Source: Alligator mississippiensis
Taxonomy: Eukaryota > Chordata > Crocodylia > Alligatoridae
Direction of reading: 5' to 3'
NCBI RefSeq assembly: GCF_030867095.1
Contig: NC_081824.1
Span: 119,854,162-119,918,161 of the forward strand
Length of the DNA: 64,000 nucleotides
A program made the position numbers and the translations under genes. Within the stretch, counting starts at the first letter, position 1, and each line of letters starts with the position of its first letter. Of this stretch, positions 11,606 through 22,523 are shown piece after piece. Below the pieces are notes generated by a model. The model had not been told where the DNA came from, made no database searches, and saw only the letters and a list, made by a program, of their open reading frames with translations.

Positions 11606-12770
11606 GCACAGGGTGGATGAGGAGAGTGGGGGATTGCTCCAGGAAAGCAGAGGTAGAGCAGCAGGAGAGAACCTACTGACAGTGTTTGACCTGGATGTGG
11701 GGGAGGGGAGAATGGAGCACTCTGGGATGCTGAGAGACCCAGGAATCTTCTGTCACGCTCTATACAGTCAACAGATATTAGAATTCATAAAGTGCACCTA
11801 AATATTACCTCTTCCCAGCACATACTATTTGGAAGTGCTTTAACCACTTCTGTATAGCTCAGTGTCTGTGGTGCTTCAGAGATGTTTGAAATGTTTCATA
11901 TGTGAAGTCTGTCTGCTCCTTAAGTTAGCAGTTGTGTTCCCCACAAAGATCATAGGTGTTGGAAGAAAAAACAATAAATGAAGTGGTATTATCAGAAGTA
12001 TATAATTTAATTTGTCCTGCGAGGTAACCCCCTTCAGAAAAACCATGGGTAGAAAATGCTACAATAAAGCATGAGCTCTGTGAGCAAATTTATTCGGTCT
12101 GAGCAGATGCAATTACACTTTGAAACATGCTGAAGACTCTGTTTGCATGGCTATTAGACACTTGTATGCTCAGTCAGCACATCGCTCTGAAACATTTAGT
12201 ATTTTTCTTTGCTTCCAGCTAATTTTATTGCTTTTCTGAAATCTCTTTTGTACCTATACAATAACAGCACCTAGCCCTCAGCTGGTTTTGTTTTCTGGAC
12301 ATTTGAAATGTTTGGAAAGAATTCATATGTTGGTGTGTATGACAATGGCATTGTCGTAATTACTGAGATGGAATCTGATTTATAGTCTTTACAGATGCAA
12401 GCAAATTAACATGCAAATCACGAGCAGCCTTCTGTCTGTAAAGTCATTTAACATTGACAATATCATAAGAAAGGGGTCTATTATTTATTCTATTATTTAT
12501 TATAGCTCAGTATCAGAACTCACCCTCATTTCCATTCTTCACTGTGCTTCTCTCAGGAAATAGAGAAAAAAGTATAGTATAGTATAAGGGCATAGTCGTA
12601 GCCTAGTGCCATACATTGCTTACCTACTCTTCATTTATAGGGAAAAAGCTATAGTGTTTCTCAGAAAATGCAGTGCATACTTTATTAAATGGTGACCCTT
12701 TAAAAGGAAGGGTTGAAGTTATGTTTATGGGGCTAAAATTAGGCCACAGGGATATCTGAGGGTTTTTAAT
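11606..12770. other. intergenic, candidate regulatory block
   Basis: Repeat-free DNA. The stretch 12100-12480 is high-complexity and includes an exact POU octamer ATGCAAAT near 12412 and TAATTAC near 12357. This resembles developmental conserved non-coding elements; conservation cannot be judged from one sequence. Confidence 0.35.
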
Positions 12771-12774
12771 GTTG

Positions 12775-12850
12775 TTATCACAGACTTTGTGTGTGGCTTT
12801 GGGCATACCACCTAATCTGTTCATAGCACAGTTCTCTGTCTATAAAATGG
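12775..12850 (+). mobile_element. MIR/CORE-SINE fragment
   Basis: The order GTGTGTGGCTTTGGGCATACC, then CAGTTCTCTGTCTATAAAATGGG, matches the 3' half of MIR-type SINEs (the region that reads CTTGGGCAAGTCAC..CTCATCTGTAAAATGGG in the family). It is old and 5'-truncated. Confidence 0.7.
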
Positions 12851-12987
12851 GCATGATCGTGATCATTCTTCATTTTTTCACTTTTTATTGGTGCAGTGTG
12901 GTGAGGGGTAGTATCTTAGTATATGTTTGTACAATATCTCTCATCCAAACGGGCTTTCCTCTTGGGTCAGACCACTAAGTGTTACTG

Positions 12988-13168
12988 GGTGCATCCTAGA
13001 TGAGACACACACTGCCCAGTAGCTCATTACTACTTCGCAGTAGTGTCACCAGGCATGAACCATGATGCAACATTACTGCACTGCACAGTCATTTAGTACT
13101 TGATTATGCAAGTACTAAATGACTGCACAGTAACACTTGCGCAGTGGGCATCTTGTGTAGACATGCCC
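12988..13168. mobile_element. palindromic MITE, GGGCATGTCTACAC type
   Basis: The centre is a near-perfect hairpin: CATTTAGTACTTG, a short spacer, then CAAGTACTAAATG (13091-13122). The arms extend outward through CACTGCACAGTCATTTAG and its mirror CTAAATGACTGCACAGTAAC to termini GGTGCATCCTAGATG and, inverted, GGGCATGTCTACAC. Similar termini bound elements at 17344, 22532, 31670 and 33534. It is a non-coding DNA transposon derivative. Confidence 0.75.
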
Positions 13169-13209
13169 ACTGTGCCGCAAACAATAAATAATAATCTCCT
13201 ATTCCCCCC

Positions 13210-13750
13210 TGTCACAACCCAGTGATTTTGGTGCCTCGGCACGGTGGAATTTTCCGGCACATGAGAGCCTCTTGCAAAGTAAAGGCTTTCTGTTGCTGCA
13301 GAAAACCCCCGGTGCAAGAGAGTTCCCGCCATTCGAATGTAAATTTGTGTCCTGCTATTGGCTAGCTCTAAATTATTCCTACGTGGCGGCTAGTACTTGG
13401 CTTGCTAGCCGTTTAAAATTTTGCGCGACTTCCGCCCAAGTCAGAGAACTTTGAGCATGCTGCAGAGTGCTTCTGAAGAGATCTGACTCGTGGCTGAGCT
13501 GATTGATAGACTGATCACCTATCAATTCTTCTCCCTGTCACCGAGCGCAATCCCAGACGTATCCTTTTCCCTGCCGGCAAGATTTGTAGACGGACATGCT
13601 GGCCTGAGCCCTGCCAGCTGGAACAACTAACGTAGTTGTTCAGACGACCGGACCGTTTTCGTCGCAACCGCAAGCGACGTAAGTAAAGTTTTACGACCAT
13701 AAAGCTTTCTCGGCCTCTCTATTCACCAGCCCGCCCCGACCAACGAGTAA
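13210..13750 (+). mobile_element. probable retroviral-type solo LTR
   Basis: Sharply different composition from its flanks: CpG-containing, with a promoter-like string (CTATTGGCTAGCTCTAAATTATT with a CCAAT-type inverted box ATTGG, then GTTTAAAATTTTGCGC as a possible TATA region) and a CATAAAG motif near 13700 in a polyadenylation-like position. It begins TGTCACAACC and may end at CCGACCA (TG..CA). No gag/pol sequence adjoins it, so it would be a solo LTR. I recognise the general style of an endogenous-retrovirus LTR; exact limits and family are uncertain and no target duplication was confirmed. Confidence 0.5.
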
Positions 13751-15235
13751 TTATTGAATCACCTCGAGTCAGCTTTGGCCGTCCGAGACACCCCCAACCA
13801 CAGTCAAAATTCAGGAGTATATTTACGAATTATTTCAGTTTCTATGACAAAGAGAAGGATTGCTGACAGCCTTGGTTATTTTATGGACATGTTACAACAA
13901 GCCGAGCCTTTGCCATCTGCTCTGCCCCCAATTACAAATACAAGGAGAACAAATCACAAGAGCATCAAGGAAATAAAAGTGATTTAATTGCCTCTATATG
14001 TTCTTCCAACAATGCAGACTGCACCAAAGATGTTCTTTCTCATGATTCAACCACAAATCATGAGGAAAATTGTTCCTACATGACAGAGTAAATTTTCTAC
14101 CATGCTGGAATTTTCTTGAAGCAAACCTGACTCCACAAGAGGGTTCAACTGTATTTATATTAAAATATCTACTTTTTATGTAAAGAGTGTCTCTAAATAT
14201 CAGGCAGACCATTTGCAATCTATGCAATAAGGCAAAATGGGAAGTGAATTATTTAGCAGATAATACTCATGGTGAAGGAATCTATGAAGCAATAAATGGC
14301 TTTTGTAGATGATTGAATCCCAAAGCAAGACTGAGATGTTGGATAAACACAAAACCATCAATTCAAATGTCCTAGTCCCATTATCTGTTAAAAAGAAAAA
14401 TGATTAAATAAATAAAAATGTTAAGAATACCTTTCTTATGCTATGTGAGGATTTGGCTTTTCCAATGTATTTCCAGGCTTCCTCATGAACGTATCTTGGG
14501 CTGCTTTGTAAGTGAGTAATTTTTCATGGGTGAATAATTGAGAGTGGCCTGAGCAGAAAAGTGATCAGAATGACACATGCCCAAGTGTCATATGGAAAGT
14601 CATTCCTGATCAGTTTTTCTGCACTGTGATTAGCTCACAATCTTTCTGTGGATGCACAGAATAGAATGAGTCATTCTCATTGCATTGTTAACAACAGGAC
14701 AGAGGGCAAATGCCATTTATACAGCCTGATTTGAATATGTACATCATTGTTCAAATGTCTTATTTCAGAAATAAAATTATCTTTCTGACAAGTTGTTTTC
14801 ATCTACTGTGACATTTAGCTGGGTTCATTATAGGAATAATGAGGAAACATCATTCATTAAAAAAATTAATAAACAACATGCTTATACTTCATTTTTATAA
14901 TTTTTATACTAATGAAAACTGAAGTAAAATACCGTATGCTTCACCAGGTGCTTGCTTTTTCTCTCTTGCTTTTTCTATTACATCAGCTGATGAAATAATG
15001 GATCTGGAATGAGAACATAAGTGCACTGTAAAAACTATAGGCCTAACTCCTCAGTCACTGCAAACTCCAATGGACAGATTTCTCTCTTGTCTTCAATAGA
15101 GCTTTGTTGATTTACATCAGTAGAGGATCTGGTTCCCCATAACACATTTCTGTAACATCCACTGAATGCCTTCCTTAGAGATGTTCTTTGATTGATGCAA
15201 ACAGAATCTAACACCTTTGCACACGTGCATGATGA
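13751..15235. other. intergenic with small repeat fragment
   Basis: No gene recognised. The segment 15042-15140 (CTCCTCAGTCACTGC through TTTACATCAGTAGAGGATCTGG) resembles a dispersed amniote repeat; a related scrap lies at 32495-32545. The remainder is AT-rich. Confidence 0.45.
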
Positions 15236-15872
15236 CTAGTTTCATAGATTTCCTAGATTTCATAGATTAGGGCTGGAAGGGACTTCGGAAGATCATCGAG
15301 TCCAGCCCCCCACCCGAAGGCAGGAAGTCAGCTGGGGTCATAGGATCCCAGCAAGATAAGCATCCAATTTTTTCTTGAAGGTGTTCAGTGTAGGTGCTTG
15401 AACCACCTCCAATGGCAGGCTATTCCAGACCCTGGGGGCTTGGACAGTAAAGAAATTCTTCCTTATGTCCAGCCTGAAACGGTCTTGCAGTAGTTTATAA
15501 CCATTTGACCTTGTCATTCCTTGGGGCACTCTGGTGAATAGACGTTCCCCCAGATACTGGTGGTCACCCCTGATAAACTTATAGGTGGCCATCAGATCCC
15601 CCTGAGCCTGTGCTTTTCCAGGCTAAAAAAGCCCCATAGCTCTCAGCCTGTCATCGTAAGGTCTGTTTTCCTGACCTCTGATCATGCGCATGATCTTCTC
15701 TGGACTCTCTCAAGCTTCTCCACATCCCTTTTTAATTGTGGGGCCCAAACTGGACGCAGTACTCCAGCTGTGGCCTCACTAAAGCTGAGTACAAGGGATT
15801 TGCTTGAGAAGCATCTATGGATGCAAGCCAGTGTTTTGGTCGCTTTACTAGCCGCAGCATCGCAGTAGTTAG
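15236..15872 (-). mobile_element. CR1 LINE, 5'-truncated and frameshifted
   Basis: The 3' end shows TTTCATAGATTTCCTAGATTTCATAGATT 8-mer repeats and AGGGCTGGAAGGGACTTC. The - strand encodes the RT C-terminal region in two frames: RLDIRKNFFTVQAPRVWN with a terminal LAGIL (15338-15592), and SALVRPQLEYCVQFGPHN further upstream (15732 onward), so at least one frameshift separates them. The element stops exactly where the TIR element at 15873 begins, suggesting the latter inserted into it or at its edge. Confidence 0.9.
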
Positions 15873-16615
15873 TAGGGCTGTGTGAAGCTTCAGTCTCTGA
15901 TTCAATTCAGAGGAGATTGGGCCTGATTCAGTGGCCAAATCTCCAATTCCAAATTGAAACAGGAGACCTATTAATCTCTCCAACTCTAATCGGAAGCCTC
16001 CGAATCCATTCCGAGAAATTCGGAGAAATTCAACGATTCAGCCATAGACACAGCTTTATATATTTTTTCTATATACCTCGAGGTACCAGGCATGGCTCGT
16101 GAATGCTGAGATGGTGGGGTGGATACAGCTCCCCACAGGAGTGCAGGGGGTGTCCCCCATGCACTTGGCGGTGGACCCAGAAGTAGACCAGAAGTACTTC
16201 CAGTTCATTTCTGGGTCCACCATGGAGCGTGCAGGGGACCTCCCTCCCACCCCCCAGCTTGGTGACTGATGCCTCCTGGGTCTGGGGGGGCACCCAAGGT
16301 CCCCCCACAGGCAATCACCAAGCTGGCGCAGTGCAGGGGGGGATGCCCTGCATGCTTGGTGGTGGACCCCCCCTGCACTCCCGTGGGACACTCCATCCGC
16401 TCCACCATCTCAGCATTCATGAGCTGAGCCAAGTACCTTGAGGTACGTAGAAAAAAAGTATAGAGTTGTGTCTATGGCCAAATCTCTGATTCTCCAAATT
16501 GGAATCAAATCTTCAGGTTCATATTCAGCTGAATTGCATCAGGACAGTGATTTGAATCAGCAAACCGAATCACTGTCCTATCCAAATTGAATGCTGTCTG
16601 CTTCGTATGCCCCTA
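15873..16615. mobile_element. hAT-like palindromic element with GC-rich core
   Basis: Ends TAGGGCTGTGTGAAGC and, inverted from the right, TAGGGGCATACGAAGCAGAC. The interior is a large imperfect palindrome: ACCTCGAGGTACCAGGCATGGC.. GAATGCTGAGATGGTGG near 16076-16114 is mirrored by CCACCATCTCAGCATTCATGAG..CAAGTACCTTGAGGTACG near 16402-16446. The GC-rich middle (16115-16400) generates spurious open frames. Flanking 8-mers GTAGTTAG and ATGACTAG agree at only 4 positions, so the target duplication is unproven. Confidence 0.6.
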
Positions 16616-17343
16616 ATGACTAGCCTCTAGTTATGGCATTAATCTTGAGGAATGATGACAGAAGATACATGAGTTATTGCACCCATCCTTGTGGGTGAAT
16701 TTATATATATTGAAGGATCAGCTATTCTATGAAATATATATGTTACATTGAGGTTCACCTTGGATATGGTAGTGATAACCAGTGAGTTCTCTCTTCTCCA
16801 TCCTGCAGATCGATGTCATAATGGAGATGATGGCTCTGTGTGGATGGAAGCCTGCCCAGTTTCATTAGCTGATGATAGCAAATTAGTTTACCACATTTTG
16901 CAGCCTGCTGAAATTGGAATGACAAGCAGAGCCTGGAAAATATTTTTCAAAACATATTTTAAAGAACAAAAGAGATCCTAGCTTACATTATGTCTGTACT
17001 GTGTTTATATAAACCCAAACATTTTGAATAAAACTGGAATCTTGCTATGCTGATAGATGCACTGATGTATATTAATGATGAAACATTGCTGTGCTCTGCT
17101 GCACTCATTGAGGACAATGATAATCTCTCTTCCGATTTCAGCAGTTATTGAAGGAGGTTTCTAATAAACAAAGACACCAGTGAGATAGTTTATATTTAAG
17201 AACAATATAATACTTAGCTCCTCAAACCAAATTTACTCAGGTAAAGTAAGGAAATATATAAATGTACATGGATTATGACCATTTATTATATTTTATTTCA
17301 ACATGAACAAGACTATGGTAAAGCTTATAACACCATTACTGTG
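16616..17343. other. intergenic, no gene seen
   Basis: AT-rich. The open frame at 16748-16981 (+) has no recognisable domain or splice context. Confidence 0.5.
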
Positions 17344-17940
17344 GGTGCATCTACATGAGATGCATTAATGCACATTTGCCTAATTTAATGCCCATTATGC
17401 GTGTATGTCTACATGTGTGCAACCTTAATGTGCATTAAAAATGGTGAAATTAAACTAAACTTCCCTAAATTTGATACCTGCAAATGCAGATATCAAATTT
17501 AAGCACAACTAATTAAAACTCATTAATTCATGTGTAGACATGACCTGGCACTAACTTTAATGCTGGATCTTCCCAGCCACTAGGGCAGGGGTAGGCAATT
17601 ATTTCAGGTAGAGGCCTGCTTACCAAGTTTGGCAAGCTGTCGAGGGCCAGCCCTGCCCCCTGGTTGCCGTCTTGGGACTGAAAGTCCTGCCCCCTCACCC
17701 CCATCCTTTGCCACCAAAAGTCCCTCCCCTTGCCCCCAGAAATACTCCTTTCAGCAAGGGGTTTTGCCATCTCAGAACCAAAAAAATACCAAATTTTATT
17801 CTAAAAAATGAACACGTACAGTACAACATTCATTAATTTGATTTTAAAAAATATTTTTGTCCTGATTTACATGTGTTTGTGTAGTGTACACAGAGGTGAT
17901 TGCTTAACAGCTTAAATGAAGTCTTATTCTTGTATACTGT

Positions 17941-18110
17941 GGGAGGGTGGAGGGAATGGAGGGGTGGGTGTGTGGGTATGTGGGGGAGGGTGGATAGGTG
18001 TGGGGGGTGGGATGAGGGAGCATGTGAGTGGGTGTGGATATGTGGGGTGTGGGTGGGTATGGGGTTTGTGGGGGATTTGTGGGGGGAAGGGTAGCTAGGG
18101 TGGGTATATG
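17941..18110 (+). repeat. G-rich (GGGTGTG/GGGGTGG) minisatellite
   Basis: The + strand is a long run of G-triplets separated by short T/A/TG spacers, such as GGGTGGGTGTGTGGG and GGGGTGTGGGTGGG. It is strongly purine/T-biased and meets the simple pattern for G-quadruplex formation. The His/Pro/Thr-rich frames on the - strand are artefacts of it. Confidence 0.95.
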
Positions 18111-18217
18111 TGGGTCTGCATGTGTGGCAGTGCAAGGGGGATGTGGGTGCATGTGTATGGTGGCGTGTGCTTGTGGGACTCGCCCTATGAACACACACAT
18201 ACTCTGATTCCCTCACT

Positions 18218-18425
18218 GTGAGCGTGCACACGCACACACACACACGCACCCACATACACACACACTCTCTCTCTCTCTCTCTCTCTCCTTCCCTCATTGC
18301 TCTCTCTCACTCTCTCTCTATCCTTCCCTCATTGCTCTCTCTCTCTCTCCCCCTCCCTCATTGCATAGACACATGCATACACACACAAACACAGACACAC
18401 ACACTGTCCCTCCCTCATTGCACGG
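18218..18425. repeat. (CA)n, (CT)n and CCTCATTG tandem repeats
   Basis: (CA)n from about 18227, (CT)n from about 18265, then tandem units of CTCTCTCACTC..CTTCCCTCATTG at a period of roughly 40 bp, then another (CA) tract near 18380. It lies entirely inside the hAT element. Confidence 0.9.
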
Positions 18426-18578
18426 ATGAACAGATGCGCACACACCTGCCCCCTCCCACTCCTGGCCCCAGGGTACTGGCATGGCCCTGTGGTTGGGCGA
18501 TGCAGCTGGGGGACATGTGGTGCTGCAGCAGCTGCATGAAGGGAAAGCTGTGACAGGCAGAGATTTCCAGTTAACATA

Positions 18579-18753
18579 GCCATCATAGAGGATACTCTTG
18601 TTTTCTGCTACTCTGTCCTTTGCTCTCTATTGATATGAAACCCAACACCTTTATGTCTTCTATTTTTCTTCAAGAGAAAAATAGAGGACATAAAAGTGTC
18701 CAGTTTCATATCAATAGAGGACAGAGGACAACAAGACTGTCCTCTATGATGGC
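18579..18753. repeat. foldback (long hairpin)
   Basis: Two inverted arms of about 86 bp. The left arm runs from GCCATCATAGAGGA through CTATTGATATGAAAC to CTATTTTTCTT; the right arm from AAGAGAAAAATAGAGGACA through GTTTCATATCAATAGAGGAC to CTCTATGATGGC. The centre is near 18671. The arms are highly similar with a few mismatches. This may be a separate small palindromic element inside the hAT. Confidence 0.9.
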
Positions 18754-19150
18754 CACCGTACTTCTGGTTGGTGGGGGGGAGGGGGCTGGGCTGGCCTTGC
18801 TGGTGAGTCCTCCTGGCTTCCCCTGGGTCCTACTGCCCCAGGCTTCTGTCATCTGCCTTTGACAGGCAGTGAGGAGCAGATAAATATTAATCTTTTAAAT
18901 GTTATAGGTGCCCCACAGACTAGATAGAATGGCCTGGTGGCCTGCAGATTCGGCCTGTGGGCCGTATTTTGCCCACCCCTGCACTAGGGACACATAGCAG
19001 GGCTGCAGGGACTTGGCACTAATTTCAGTGCCAAGTGCACTAACTGTAATGCCAAGTCCCTGCATGTGTAGACACCTGCCAAAAATCATATAATGCATAT
19101 TAGCTTAATGCACATTAAATTTAGTTGCGCTTAAATGCACTTGCAGATGC

Positions 19151-20324
19151 TCTCTGTGTCAGTTATAAGGCTGATTTGCATATGGGCAGGGCTATCCAAT
19201 ATAAGCATCTATTTTCACTTGCTTATAACTTTGCCAAACAGTAACCAGTTGGGCTGAAACTGCCCAGGCTAGATGTCTGCCTCAGACTTTTTTTTTTTTT
19301 TTTTGATGAAATTTAAGTCAGATCTAGTCTGCTGTTTCTGAGAATGAGGCTAATGAAAAGTATATTCTCTTACCCAGATTTAAAAAAATCCCAGTGGCTT
19401 TCTTTCAGAAGCTCCAAAGTCCCCGTTTTTTGGAGCAGGGATTTGAAAACGTGATGCAAGGGAAGTGGCTATTATGTCAGGGATGTGCTACTTGTTCATA
19501 TGAAAATCTTGCTTGAACTTGGCCAGGTTATACGCCTCTGAAAAATAGCAGTTTGTACATCATCTATAGGGACATATTAGAGTTTACAGCTAGCACCTCT
19601 AAACATTTAATTTAGGATGAACATGTTCTAGCCCAAAGCTGCAGAGATTTGAGGAGGATTTTCTCTTCAGCTGCTGATGTGGATTGTTTCACATTGTACC
19701 AGATCTGGTTTTAGACACAGGAATTGAGAACAGGTGGACTTCCCCCCTTGTACTGTCATTGTACATCCTGATAGGCTGGGGCAAAATGCAGGAAGGAAGT
19801 AGTGCGCACAAGATTCCCAAACTGGGAAGCTGACATATGTGGATATGTGTAAGATGCATGAGAGGGTACCTTAGACCAGAGGCTATCAGGAGGGAAGAGA
19901 AAATGGGAATGAAAATTGTGATATATGGGGGACTGTCTGAACAAAGATAATGAGATTAGGAACCACTGAGGATAAAGAAAAGGGAGGCAGACCAGATGAG
20001 GAGCTCAGATGAAGGAGGGGAAGCTGAATGGGCTGTGCATGAGCAGGGAGAGGCAGCCAGTCTGGAGGAACCAAATGTACACATCCTCTGGAGCTGAATT
20101 ATTGTTGCTTGAGTGCTCAATTGTTGTGTACAAATAAATTTTATAACTAAAAACAGTGTTTTTGTATATAACTAAAAAAATAGATCAGTATGTATATAGG
20201 AAATATATCAACTGGGTGTAACACAATGTAAAGAGGATAGGGAGGCTACGTCTTGTGAATTTAAGGTAAACATGGTTGTTATGACATCCTGATATTATCC
20301 AAACATCACTATGATGCAACTGTG
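19151..20324. other. intergenic, no gene seen
   Basis: AT-rich unique DNA with a poly-T run of about 17 at 19290; nothing coding recognised. Confidence 0.55.
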
Positions 20325-22523
20325 CATCATAGGATGATAGGAAAATAGGTCTGGAAGGGGTGACACAACGTCATCTAGTCCAGCCCCCTGCTCAAGGAAG
20401 TATCATCTTTGACTAAACCAATCCAGCCAAATGTCAGTCTAACCCACTCTTGAAAACTTCCAGGGATGGGGATTCCACAGTTTCTCTAGGTAGCCTGTTC
20501 CAGTGCTTGACCACCCTCATAGTCAGAAGGTTCCTCCAAATCTCCAGCTTAAATTTCCCCTGCTGAAGCTTGAAGATATTGCCCTTAGTCATGTTTCCTA
20601 TGATCACAGAGAAAAGCCCATTTCCATCTGGTCTGTAATTGCCCTTTGAAGACTGTTACGAAATGTCCCCTCAATCTTCTCTTCTCCAGACTAAATAACT
20701 AGTTCTTTTAGCCTTTTCTCATATGTCTTTCCTCACAGACCCCTAATCATTTTTGTTGTTTTGCACTGAACTCTTGCCAAGCTGTCTACATCATTCTTGA
20801 AGTGAGAGGCCGAAAACTGGACATAGTATTCCAGGTGAGTCCTCACCAGTGCTGACTAGAGCAGAAGAATCTCTGTCCTTAATTTGCAAGTAACACTTCT
20901 TTAAATATAACTTAGTATGCTGTGGGCTTTTTCTTCAGCAAGAGCACACTATTGGCTCATGGTCTACTGCAACCCTCATGTCCTTTATTGCAGTACAGAA
21001 GCCTAGTCAGTCATTCCCCAATCTGTATTTGTACATGCAATTATTCCGTTCCAAGTGCAGAACTTTGCAACCCTTGTTTAATATCATCTGATTGATTGTG
21101 GATCGTTTCTCCAGTCTATCAAGGTCATTTTGGATCTTAGATCCACCCTCTAGTGTATTTGCAACTCCACCCAACTTGGTGTCATCCACAAATTTGCTAA
21201 GCATTCACTCAATCCCATCCAAGTCATTAATGAAGATATTAAACAATCCTCAATGCAGGACAGACCCCTGAAGAAACCCACTAGATACCCCCTCCAAAAT
21301 ATACATTGAGCCATTGATGACTACTTGTTGAGCACAATGATCCGTCCTGTTATGAATCTACCTTACAGTATTTTCATCTAGTCTATGTTTCCTTAGTTTG
21401 TTAATTAGACTTTTGTGAGAGACAGTGCCAAAAGCCTTGCTAAAGTCACTGTATATCATAACCTCTGCTCTTCCTCCATCCACAGAGTGTGTCACCTTAT
21501 CACAGAAAGAAATTAGGTTGGTCAGGCATGACTCGCTCTTGGTAAATCTAGGTTGAATGTTCCTGATCACTTTGTTCTTCTTTAGGTGCTTCACAATAGA
21601 TTCCTTGAGGACCTGCTCAATGAACTTTCCACATGTCAAGGTCAAGCTGGCCGGTTGCAGTTCCCCAGATCCTCCTTCTTCCCTTTCTTAAAGATGGGCA
21701 CCACATTTTCCCTTTTCCAGTCATCTAGGACCTCACCTGACCTTCATGAGTTCTCAAAGAGGATAGGCAACAGCTCTGAAATTACCTCAGTCAATTCCTC
21801 AGTACTCTAGGGCACATCACATCCAGCTCTGGTGACTTGAAAGCATCTAGCTTCTCTAAGTAATCCCTTAGAGCCTGCTTTTCTACTACTCTAAGCTGTT
21901 TGTCTCCTTCCTTATCTTTGCTGACAACTGCAGTCATCATCTGGTAGCTGCCCCTATTTGTGAAGACTGAAGTAAAAAAAAAGGCATTAAATACTTCATC
22001 TTTCTCCGAATCATCCATAACTAGATTGCCTTCTACATTCTGTAATGGACTTATGGTTTCTCTGGTCTTCCTCTTACTTCTGACATACTTGTACCAGCCA
22101 TTTTTATTGCCATTTATGTATCTTGCCAGCTAAAGCACTAATCATGCCTGGTCATTCTTAATTTTCTCCCTACATACCTGCATGATACTCTTATAGTCTT
22201 TCCCAGTACTACAACCACTTTTTATAGGATTCCTTTTTTGACTTTTAGCTCATTGAAGAGATTGCTGCCTATCCAGACCTCTTGTTGCACTTCGATTGCA
22301 TCAGAATAACTTGCTCTTGTGCCCATAAAAAGGCCTCTTCAAGGTACAGCCAGCTCTCCTAGACTCCTTTTCCCCCTCAGACTTGCCTCCCAGAGGATCC
22401 TGCCCACCAGCTCCCTGAGTTCATTAAAGGCTGCTTTTCTGAAGTCCAGTGTCCTTATTTTGCTACTCTATTTTATTCCTCTCCTTAAGATCTTGAACTC
22501 TATCATTTCATGGTCAGACGGCA
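20325..22523 (-). mobile_element. CR1 LINE: RT region and 3' end (part 1 of 3)
   Basis: The 3' side of a long, old CR1. Going 5' to 3' on the - strand, 22523-22490 encodes the end of the endonuclease domain (a SDHEMIEF match); the linker follows; then VFNAFFFTSVFTN (21791-22018); the RT palm with IQPRFTKSESCLTNLISF and a DFSKAFGTVSH motif (21358-21645); the catalytic FVDD box within KFVDDTKLGG (21007-21204); and finally the 3' UTR with ATAGGTCTGGAAGGGG near 20350. Stops and frameshifts make it inactive. It continues at 26075 and 27397 beyond later insertions. Confidence 0.9.

Larger units (their letters stand above)
17586..18981. mobile_element. hAT element with perfect 8-bp target duplication
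   Basis: Starts CAGGGGTAGGCAATTATTTC and ends TTTTGCCCACCCCTG, a terminal inverted repeat of the hAT superfamily. The 8-mer CACTAGGG is present exactly on both sides (17578-17585 and 18982-18989), a perfect hAT-type target duplication. The interior is non-coding: GC-rich sequence, a G-rich minisatellite, (CA)n/(CT)n tracts and a foldback. A diverged second copy of this left end, with matching subterminal sequence (TTTGGC.AGCTGTC.AGGGCCA), is inverted at 54320-55247. Confidence 0.9.
17344..19150. mobile_element. MITE interrupted by a hAT element
   Basis: Outer element made of two halves, 17344-17585 and 18982-19150. Termini GGTGCATCTACATGAGATGC and, inverted, AGCATCTGCAAGTGCATTT. Both halves carry TTAATGCACATT-type motifs in mirror orientation, and AATTTGATACCTGC/GCAGATATCAAATT forms a hairpin near 17467-17500. 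Flanking 8-mers TTACTGTG (17336-17343) and TCTCTGTG (19151-19158) agree at 6 of 8. Without the inner insertion and its duplication the element would be about 400 bp. Confidence 0.75.

Noticed and set aside
17833..18297. 154-codon frame on the - strand, His/Pro/Thr-rich
   Set aside because: Translation of G-rich and CA/CT simple repeats.
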